In this document: positions 25,257-32,458 of the stretch, piece by piece
How the letters are laid out: each line of letters starts with the position of its first letter
How positions within the stretch are numbered: the stretch's first letter is position 1
Origin: Pirellulales bacterium
GTDB taxonomy: Bacteria > Planctomycetota > Planctomycetia > Pirellulales > JAEUIK01
Assembly: GCA_019745975.1 (NCBI GenBank)
Contig: JAIESQ010000163.1
Location: 1-32,458 of the forward strand
DNA: 32,458 nucleotides
Reading direction: 5' to 3'
Made by a program: the position numbers and the translations under genes
Notes under the pieces: generated by a model
Told to the model about the DNA's origin: nothing
Seen by the model: the letters and a program-made list of their open reading frames with translations, nothing else
The model's database searches: none

Positions 25257-25280
25257 GCCCTAGGATTGCAATCCCTGGGC
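25257..25280. terminator. Terminator-like hairpin after the SDR gene
   Basis: GCCCTAGGATT (25257-25267) and AATCCCTGGGC (25270-25280) pair with two central mismatches around a 2-base loop, followed by CTGTTTT. It lies between the convergent SDR and zinc-ribbon genes and could act on the plus strand. It matches the terminator at 24357-24380 at 21 of 24 positions, a likely duplicated or family repeat. Confidence 0.7.
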
Positions 25281-25329
25281 CTGTTTTCGGCCGCGCGACC
25301 ACCTCGGCAGCGTTCGCAAGATCCTGCGA

Positions 25330-26070
25330 TCAGCTCGTCCGCTTACCGCCCGCCGCCCCCATTACCTTCTCTTCAGGCAGGTATAAGAGGCGACCGCAAC
25401 TGCTGCAGAAGACGAGCTTGCCGAGCTTCAAGGAATTAATCGTGTTGGGGGTGATCATCTGCGAGCAGCCGCCGCAGATATTCCCTTCGACCGGCGCCAT
25501 GCCGTCGGCCCCTTTGGAGCGCGTCATCCGCTTGTAGGTGTCGCGCGCGTCGCTGGGGAGGTTTTCCTCAGACTTGGCCAGTTCGGTTTCGAGCCGGCCG
25601 ACATCTGTTTCGAGTGAACTCTGCTGTTCGCGAACCGTTTTCTGGGTAGCGGCCAGTTCCTCGCGCCCCTTAGCGAGATTCTGTTGTGCCTCGGTGATGG
25701 CGGCCTGATGCACGTCAACCTTTTCGAGCGAGTCGAGAATCTCGTCGGCGAGCACACTGTTGGCCATCTCGGCCGCCGCGATTTGCTCGCGCAGCGACTG
25801 ATACTCGCGGTTACTGCTGGCGGCGTTGAGTTTCGACTTGAGGTCGACGATTTTCTGCTCGCCGGTGCGCAACTGCAGTTGCTTCTGGTCGGCGGCGACC
25901 TTGGCGGTCTTGGCTTCGTTCTGAGCCTGAGTTAGCGACTGCTCCAAGCGTGCCAGATTCGCCTCACGAGCGCGAATCTGCCGCGGCCCGCGCTCCAATC
26001 GCTCGCGCACGTCGCCCAGTTGCCGATGAATGCGATGCAACGTGCGCAAGAGTTCTACCAGGTCGCTCAT
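25330..26070 (-). CDS. Coiled-coil protein with C-terminal C4 zinc ribbon
   Basis: This 246-aa protein has about 170 residues of heptad-rich helix (MSDLVELLRTLHRIHRQLGD through EELAATQKTVREQQSSLETD), then a short C-terminal zinc ribbon. The Cys pairs of the ribbon are CGGC and CSSC (about residues 195-225), with GRLLYLPEE at the end. This is the layout of the C4-type zinc-ribbon family PF02591 (related to Helicobacter HP0958/FlgZ). Members bind nucleic acid or proteins, and their general role is not settled; there is no signal peptide, so it is cytoplasmic. ATG 26070 is chosen because the coiled coil starts there; an extension to 26166 adds 32 residues without structure. It lies 164 bp downstream of the DUF1501 gene on the same strand and may be transcribed separately, as intergenic sequence is present. 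Confidence 0.9.
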   Translation of the reverse strand: MSDLVELLRTLHRIHRQLGDVRERLERGPRQIRAREANLARLEQSLTQAQNEAKTAKVAADQKQLQLRTGEQKIVDLKSKLNAASSNREYQSLREQIAAAEMANSVLADEILDSLEKVDVHQAAITEAQQNLAKGREELAATQKTVREQQSSLETDVGRLETELAKSEENLPSDARDTYKRMTRSKGADGMAPVEGNICGGCSQMITPNTINSLKLGKLVFCSSCGRLLYLPEEKVMGAAGGKRTS

Positions 26071-26234
26071 GGCAGGGGGTGGCTCCGTCCGTCGGGCAGT
26101 GTGCAGGTGCGGTGCAATGGTGTGGGCAGGCAAGTCGTGCAGGCAAGTGCTCCAACCGGGTGGCATAGGCCGGATTTGGCACTCAGGTTATCTTAAGCAT
26201 ACCAAGTCGCCGCCCCGTCGGCACGCAAAAAGCC

Positions 26235-27737
<1,503 letters not shown>

Positions 27738-27745
27738 CGTTTCGC

Positions 27746-30700
27746 CTAGTCCACAAACACAAACTCGTTGGTTGCCAATAAGATTTGCGCCAATTGTTCG
27801 AACGCAGCCAGATGGTCGTTTTGGACGTCCGCCGAAGTATTGGCTGCCGACGACGCTTCGGCCAGAAACTGCTCGGCCAGGAGCAGTTCATCGGGCGCAG
27901 CCGAACGCCCCAACACGACGCGGTAGAGGGCTTCGATGCGCGACGCCGGGTTCGTGATAGAAGGATCGGCGATTGGCATCGTGCCAATGGCACGGGCCGC
28001 GGCCGCCTTCGCCTGCTCGATCACAAACGGCGAGTTCATCGCGAACAAGGCCTGCTGGGGCACCGTGGTTCGCGAGCGCTCGGGGCTCGAGGCATCCGGG
28101 GCAGGGAAATCGAACGTGCGCAGCAGGCTGGCCATATCGCCGCGATCGATGAAACCGTAAATCGTGCGGCGATGCGTGTACGGTTTGCCGGCCAGATTCA
28201 TCGGCCGGCCACCGACCGCCGGATCGAGATTGCCGGCGACGGCCAGCAGCGAATCGCGAATGGCCTCGAATTCGAGCCGGCGGCGATTGGCGCGCCACAG
28301 CAGGCGGTTCTCCGGGTCGATGGCCGCACAATCCGCGCGATGATCGCTTGCTTGCTGATAGACGCGTGACAGCACGATGCGCCGGTGCAGCCGTTTGAGC
28401 GACCAGCCGTCGTCGCGGAAGGTGGCGGCAAGGTAATCGAGCAATTCCGGGTGGCTCGGCGGATCGCTGCGCAAGCCGAACTCGCTGGGCGTAAGCACGA
28501 GCCCCGCGCCAAAGTGCTGCTGCCAGACGCGATTGACGATCACCCGCGCTGTCAGCGGATTTTCGGGGCTGGTGATGGCGGCGGCCAACTCGCCGCGGCC
28601 GCTGCCGTGTTCAAACGCGTGACGCTCGCCGTCGGCAGTGAGCACCTGCACGTACGATCGCGGAACGACATCACCGTGGCGATGCGGATTGCCGCGCAAA
28701 AAGATGCGCGGTTCGTGCGGCGTGACCGCGTCGACGACTGACATCGCCCGCGGCGGCTCGGCTGGCGAGTGGGTTTGCCACTGATCGATTTCGCGGCGCA
28801 GTCGGCCGTAGTCGTTGCCGGCCACGCGATCCAACAGCGGCGGCGCGTTGTCGGCCGTGACGACCGTCGGCACTTCTTCGCTGTACAGGGCCTGACGCAG
28901 TGCTTCGCTACCGGCATCGGGCAAAGCCGTGGGCGCGGCCGGAGCCGGCTGGGCGCCGGCCGTCGCTTGGGCCACGGCCTGCTCGTGCGCGGCCAGCAGT
29001 TCGCGCCACTGCCGATCAGCGCCAGCCAGCAAGTCGCCCAACCGCTCGGCCACGTCCTGCATGGAACCCAGCGGCGAGGAGGTGAGCGCGGCCTTGACCT
29101 GCGGGTGTAAGGGCTGCGGCGGACGCGAGTTTGGTTTGTCGCCGGCAGATCTGTCGTCGTCTGGTTTGTTATTCGAATCGGCAGCCGCGGGCGCCGCGTC
29201 GGGCGTCGGCCAACCCGCCAGCAACTCGGCCGCCGCGGCACTAAAACCCTCGGCCGGCAGTTTCGCCAAGCGCGGCCAGACTGCGAACACCTCGCTGCGC
29301 CGCGCACGCCGGCCGTCGAGGTACTTGCGCCAACGCTTGATCGCCTCGGGCTTCAGCTCCTCGGGCGAGAGCGAAACCATCGGGTCTTGCGCAGGCGTCT
29401 GCGGAGGCCGGCGGACGACCTCAACCAAGTACTCGCGCACGCGCTCGCGCAGACCGGCCGCGAGCTGTTGCTGCTGAACCGTGAGGAACGCCTCGAGCGC
29501 TTGCCGCCGTTTGGTCAGCTCCGCTCGATGGGCCGTGTAGGCGGCGTTTTCCTCGGGCATGGCTATCAGCGGTTTTTCGGACGGCTCGATCGTGCTGGCG
29601 AACACGCCATAGAGCGCGTAGTAATCGGCCGTCGAAATCGGATCGTACTTGTGATCGTGGCAACGGGCGCAGGTGACAGTCAGCCCCAAGAAACCGCGCG
29701 TCACCACATCGATGCGGTCGTCGATCTGGTCGTGCGGATTGTTCATGAAGCGACTGCCGACGGTCAACAGACCGAGCGCCGCCAGCGGTCGCGGATCGCT
29801 CGACGTATCGCTCAGGTCGGCGGCGATCTGCTGCCTGACAAACTGATCGTAGGGCAAGTCGTCGTTCAAGGCCCGCACAACGTAATCGCGATAGGTATAG
29901 GCGTGCGGATAACGCGTGTCTTCGGTAAACACGTAGCCCTTGGTGTCGGCATAGCGGGCGACGTCGAGCCAATGGCGACCCCAGCGCTCGCCATACGCGG
30001 GCGAGGCCAGCAGTCGATCGACAGCCGCTGCCAGAGCCGTATCGAGCGATGTATCGCGCACCGCGCGCTCGAAGGCATCGACCTCGTCGGCAGTCGCCGG
30101 CAAGCCCGTGAGGTCCAGCGTGACGCGGCGCAACAGCACGCGCGGCGTGGCCGGCGGCGAGGGTTTCAGCCCTTTGGCATCCAGCGCGGCGAGAATGAAG
30201 CGATCGATGTCGCTGGCCGCCCAGGCCGTATCGGCGACAACGGGCGCCTCGTGCTTTCTGATCGGCTGGAACGCCCAGTGGCTTGCCCGCGAGCGGACGA
30301 TGCGCTCGGCAATCGTGTCTTTGGCCGGCGCGGCCGAGTTGGTCGCTCCCTCAGCGGCTGCAGGTGGAGTCTCCGCGCCCCACGGCAAGCCAAGCTTCAC
30401 CCAATGGCGCAGGTCCGACAGCGCTTCGTCGGCCAGCTTACCGTCGGGGGGCATCTGTACGTCGCGCTGGTAGCCGATAACTTCGATCAGCCGGCTGTGA
30501 TCGGGATCGCCGGCCGCCACGATAGCGCCGGCCGAGCCCCCTTTGAGGACCGCATCGCGGGAGTCAAGGCGAATGCCGGCCTCTTGTGTATCGGCGCCGT
30601 GGCACGCCTGGCAATGTTGGACGAGCAGCGGTCGCACGCGTTTTTCGAAGAACTCGGCGCCGGCCTGCGCGTCGATCGGCGGCGCCGGCGGAGCATCCTC

Positions 30701-30835
30701 AGCCGAAGCGTGCGCCGCACATGCGATCGCCGGTCCGGCGGTTAGCAGCCACGTGAGCGACCGGCAGCGCAGCCAGTTCAGCAGGTAGCGGCCAGCGGCG
30801 CGTGGCGCCTGTGGTATCCGACAGGATGGCATCAT
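27746..30835 (-). CDS. PSD1 / planctomycete cytochrome C domain protein (DUF1549-DUF1553)
   Basis: The 1029-aa protein has a signal peptide (LTWLLTAGPAIACAAHASA) and an N-terminal planctomycete cytochrome c domain. That domain carries the heme motif CQACH at residues 75-79 and a candidate Met ligand in VQMPPDG near 128. DUF1549 follows (SDIDRFILAALDAKGLKPSP then LLASPAYGERWGRHWLDVAR, YADTKGY and a second CxxCH-like motif CARCHDHKYDP). A variable, Ala/Pro-rich, partly helical middle comes next. The C-terminal DUF1553 then reads FLRGNPHRHGDVVPRSY, LTARVIVNRVWQQHFG, VLTPSEFG, and later PQQALFAMNSPFV. The role is unknown; a periplasmic redox or polymer-degradation role has been suggested for the group, and is inference here. 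ATG 30835 is the first of two adjacent Met codons and precedes the signal peptide. The DUF1501 gene follows 8 bp downstream. Confidence 0.95.
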   Translation of the reverse strand: MMPSCRIPQAPRAAGRYLLNWLRCRSLTWLLTAGPAIACAAHASAEDAPPAPPIDAQAGAEFFEKRVRPLLVQHCQACHGADTQEAGIRLDSRDAVLKGGSAGAIVAAGDPDHSRLIEVIGYQRDVQMPPDGKLADEALSDLRHWVKLGLPWGAETPPAAAEGATNSAAPAKDTIAERIVRSRASHWAFQPIRKHEAPVVADTAWAASDIDRFILAALDAKGLKPSPPATPRVLLRRVTLDLTGLPATADEVDAFERAVRDTSLDTALAAAVDRLLASPAYGERWGRHWLDVARYADTKGYVFTEDTRYPHAYTYRDYVVRALNDDLPYDQFVRQQIAADLSDTSSDPRPLAALGLLTVGSRFMNNPHDQIDDRIDVVTRGFLGLTVTCARCHDHKYDPISTADYYALYGVFASTIEPSEKPLIAMPEENAAYTAHRAELTKRRQALEAFLTVQQQQLAAGLRERVREYLVEVVRRPPQTPAQDPMVSLSPEELKPEAIKRWRKYLDGRRARRSEVFAVWPRLAKLPAEGFSAAAAELLAGWPTPDAAPAAADSNNKPDDDRSAGDKPNSRPPQPLHPQVKAALTSSPLGSMQDVAERLGDLLAGADRQWRELLAAHEQAVAQATAGAQPAPAAPTALPDAGSEALRQALYSEEVPTVVTADNAPPLLDRVAGNDYGRLRREIDQWQTHSPAEPPRAMSVVDAVTPHEPRIFLRGNPHRHGDVVPRSYVQVLTADGERHAFEHGSGRGELAAAITSPENPLTARVIVNRVWQQHFGAGLVLTPSEFGLRSDPPSHPELLDYLAATFRDDGWSLKRLHRRIVLSRVYQQASDHRADCAAIDPENRLLWRANRRRLEFEAIRDSLLAVAGNLDPAVGGRPMNLAGKPYTHRRTIYGFIDRGDMASLLRTFDFPAPDASSPERSRTTVPQQALFAMNSPFVIEQAKAAAARAIGTMPIADPSITNPASRIEALYRVVLGRSAAPDELLLAEQFLAEASSAANTSADVQNDHLAAFEQLAQILLATNEFVFVD

Positions 30836-31108
30836 GCGGAAACAAGGCTCGGGGCGAATCGTGGTCCCGGCGTCGCACAATTCAAGGCAACGACGCTGGG
30901 GCAAACTGCGATTTACTTGGGCGGGCGGTCGTCCGTGCCGCGAGCAAGGTGGGCGCTAGTGGGCGGGGAGGCCTCCGACGACATATAGTGTGCGGTTGGC
31001 CAATGCTTGGCGTTGGCGGCCCGCGGTTTATTGTATTTGGCGGACTACATGGGCGTCAATTTCGGGGGGGCCCTGGTATCGCGAGGCCGCAGGGGCGGGG
31101 TTTTGGGG
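30836..31108. other. Intergenic region before the PSD1 gene
   Basis: This 273-bp region lies between the PSD1 start (minus) and the end of the broken PIN gene (also minus). It contains G-rich runs and a short AT-richer stretch around 31027-31035 that could be part of a promoter, but I cannot define one. No gene is recognised. Confidence 0.4.
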
Positions 31109-31510
31109 TCATTTCAGCAAAACGGTAAAGCCCGCTTGCTCGATGTGGTGATCGGCGGTCAGAGCGCTGCCGAGGCGATGCCCCTTCATCGCCAGGAATG
31201 AAGTGCAATCGGTGAACGACCAACGCTTATCCTCGCGCTCTCCGTAAAGCCGCAGCGCGCGGCTGAATGATGTGGAGTCAGCCGGCAGAACGACGAATCT
31301 CTTGTCTGCCGCAACTTACTCGGTGAGGGCCACGAACACCGTGCGGTGAATGCCGCGAGCCAAGAAATTACCCAACTCGGCCAACACCCAGCCGGTCGTC
31401 AATATCCGAGCCTTTGGGTCGGCCATAAAGTGAATCGCCACAGCGTGATGCTCGTCGCGCTCGCTCAGAAACGCTACGAAGAAGGACGTGTCCGCGAATA
31501 CGCGGCTCAT
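31109..31510 (-). pseudogene. VapC-like PIN-domain toxin interrupted by an in-frame TAA
   Basis: The frame begins MSRVFADTSFFVAFLSERDE, the PIN-domain start with the first acidic residue Asp7. It continues through WVLAELGNFLARG (second acidic, Glu) to a TAA at 31316-31318 after 64 codons. Reading on in the same frame past that single stop gives a further 68 residues with the rest of the fold: DKRWSFTDCTSFLAMKGHRL, then LTADHHIEQAGFTVLLK and the natural TGA at 31109-31111. With the stop read as an amino acid the protein would be 133 residues, a normal VapC length, and all four expected acidic positions are present. PIN toxins are Mg2+-dependent RNases. The ATG overlaps the antitoxin TGA by 4 bases. 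A sequencing error, a recent nonsense mutation or readthrough could each explain the TAA. Confidence 0.85.
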
Positions 31511-31764
31511 CGGCCTGGCTGCCCGTACAAGAACTCGTCGATCGTGCGCGAGGCATCTGCGGGCAGGTCTTTCACGGTGCCGGCGAGTTTCAACAGGGCG
31601 GGCGACACGGCCTTATTCTTCGCACGGCCGACAGATTTGCCGTGACCGTTCTTCTCGACCTTCTTGGCCGGCGCGGGACGAACTACAACCTCGGTGCCGT
31701 CCGGAAGACCAGCGGCATCCTCCAGCACGACGATTCCCTTGCTGACCCGGCCTCGATAGATCAT
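31507..31764 (-). CDS. Antitoxin, AF2212/DUF104-like, partner of the PIN protein
   Basis: The 85-aa protein opens MIYRGRVSKGIVVLEDAAGL then PDGTEVVVRP, a small beta-strand N terminus similar to the AF2212/DUF104 antitoxin group. A Lys/Ala-rich linker follows, then the C-terminal LLKLAGTVKDLPADASRTID with EFLYG, the sort of flexible tail that wraps a PIN toxin. It should neutralise the toxin and repress the operon. Its TGA (31507-31509) overlaps the toxin ATG (ATGA), the usual translational coupling of toxin-antitoxin pairs. GGAG lies about 10 bases before ATG 31764. The unknown 202-aa gene ends 18 bp upstream on the same strand. The antitoxin looks intact although its toxin is interrupted. 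The family name is from pattern memory; the antitoxin role is well supported by context. Confidence 0.85.
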   Translation of the reverse strand: MIYRGRVSKGIVVLEDAAGLPDGTEVVVRPAPAKKVEKNGHGKSVGRAKNKAVSPALLKLAGTVKDLPADASRTIDEFLYGQPGR

Positions 31765-31782
31765 CGCGTTTGTCTCCGTGCG

Positions 31783-32391
31783 CTACCTCGCCATATAGAA
31801 GACTTTGTCCCAGAGCTTTGTATCGTACGACGCTTGCCCTTGATCCACTTCTCGCAGCCGCGGCAACCAATCTTCGTGTGAAAGCATGAACTCACGGACG
31901 CGGTTCAGTACTGCGTAATACTCATCGATCGGACGGTCGTGGTCAGATTCTCTGATTTGGAAAAAATCGCCGACATGACGATCGGCAATTGCAAATGCGT
32001 CTGGTTTCAAGAAATGCCAAAACTTAGTGGCCCAGGCAAGCCTGATTTGCCCAATTGTTTCTCCCGGCCAGGGTTTGATGAACGGACCCAACAGTTCATC
32101 GATTACATCTCGTGCGCACGGCGCGTATAAAAGACAACCTGCGCTCTCCAAAAGGGCGAAGTAACGATCCCTCGTCGAAAAGATATCCCACGCAATCGAG
32201 TCGGCAACCTCCGCCACTCTCTGTCGATGAGTTCGTCGATTAGACGCTCCGCCGTAGTCCCATCCGGTGAAGTTGATCTGGTCCCGAATTTCGCTGTGAG
32301 TGCAGCCCAGTCCACCGGAGAAAAGCTCCCGCCCACGGCGGTCCAGCTCAATGTTCTTCTCGCCAAAGTAGTTTTCAAGATTATACTGCAC
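31783..32391 (-). CDS. Unrecognised protein, about 202 aa, possible defence or accessory gene
   Basis: I do not recognise a characterised family. The frame starts at GTG 32391 (QYNLENYFGEKNIELDRRG), the only plausible start after an in-frame stop at 32413-32415. The protein is soluble, mixed alpha-helical, rich in Trp, Phe and His, without signal peptide or membrane span. A notable stretch is WATKFWHFLKPDAFAIADRH with VGDFFQI. It resembles the K-F-x-H-F-x-x-P-x-x-F-x-x-x-D pattern of uncharacterised proteins found in accessory regions. That is an impression from memory. Base composition looks lower in GC than the neighbouring core genes, with freer codon use, consistent with acquired DNA. It lies 18 bp before the antitoxin on the same strand, so the three genes may form one operon. 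The expected upstream promoter would be in the last 67 bases of the window. Confidence 0.6.
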   Translation of the reverse strand: MQYNLENYFGEKNIELDRRGRELFSGGLGCTHSEIRDQINFTGWDYGGASNRRTHRQRVAEVADSIAWDIFSTRDRYFALLESAGCLLYAPCARDVIDELLGPFIKPWPGETIGQIRLAWATKFWHFLKPDAFAIADRHVGDFFQIRESDHDRPIDEYYAVLNRVREFMLSHEDWLPRLREVDQGQASYDTKLWDKVFYMAR

Positions 32392-32458
32392 TTTCTGAGA
32401 ACCGTTGCTGTATCAAGCAGCCAGAGCTAAGAGGCTTTCGGTCAGTTGGATGATTTTT

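Noticed and set aside
29387-30745. Plus-strand 452-codon open frame
   Set aside because: It is antisense to the PSD1 gene, which has clear heme and DUF1549 motifs in the opposite direction.

Overview
The window is GC-rich bacterial chromosome, almost certainly from a planctomycete (Planctomycetota; Pirellulales-like is my inference). The clearest signs are a secreted PSD1/planctomycete-cytochrome-C protein (DUF1549/DUF1553) directly coupled to a Tat-exported DUF1501 protein, a secreted SUMF1/formylglycine-generating-enzyme-like protein, a transmembrane Ser/Thr kinase, and a single protein fusing the TIGR03546 and TIGR03545 membrane families. All of these are typical of that phylum. I see no rRNA, tRNA, CRISPR array or complete insertion sequence.

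Layout. 1-549: 3' part of an aldo/keto reductase whose upstream frame is broken. 606-2594: Ser/Thr kinase, separated from a convergent ECF sigma factor (2711-3298, minus) by a perfect 11-bp hairpin. 3299-4222: a long stretch without a convincing gene. 4223-5011: HpcH/HpaI aldolase. 5024-8533: a minus-strand block with an FGE-like protein, a VWA membrane protein and a ROK kinase. 8836-9105: a small acidic protein. 9139-9975: exported glycerophosphodiester phosphodiesterase (minus). 9976-10464: a divergent intergenic region holding a perfect 28-bp tandem duplication that resembles a transposon end. 10465-13329: the large fused membrane protein.

Nitrogen module, 13503-18224: ammonium transporter, PII protein with the modifiable Tyr51, and full-length GlnD uridylyltransferase, all co-directional. 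Together they form a complete ammonium uptake and nitrogen-sensing unit. 18379-21277: a membrane-anchored SGNH hydrolase-like protein and an MFS transporter with a hydrophilic insertion. 21399-25226: a fatty-acid module of acyl-CoA ligase, thiolase and 3-hydroxyacyl-CoA-dehydrogenase-like SDR. Two closely related terminator hairpins flank the SDR gene.

25330-30835 (minus): a coiled-coil zinc-ribbon protein, then the DUF1501/PSD1 pair. The right edge (31109-32391, minus) is an accessory region: an unknown 202-aa protein, an intact AF2212/DUF104-like antitoxin, and a VapC-like PIN toxin gene cut by one in-frame TAA while its downstream half and all expected acidic residues are preserved. The broken toxin, the fused TIGR03546-TIGR03545 protein and the 28-bp tandem repeat are the observations I rate highest. 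I found no clearly new multi-gene system; the unknown gene placed 18 bp before the toxin-antitoxin pair is the nearest candidate.
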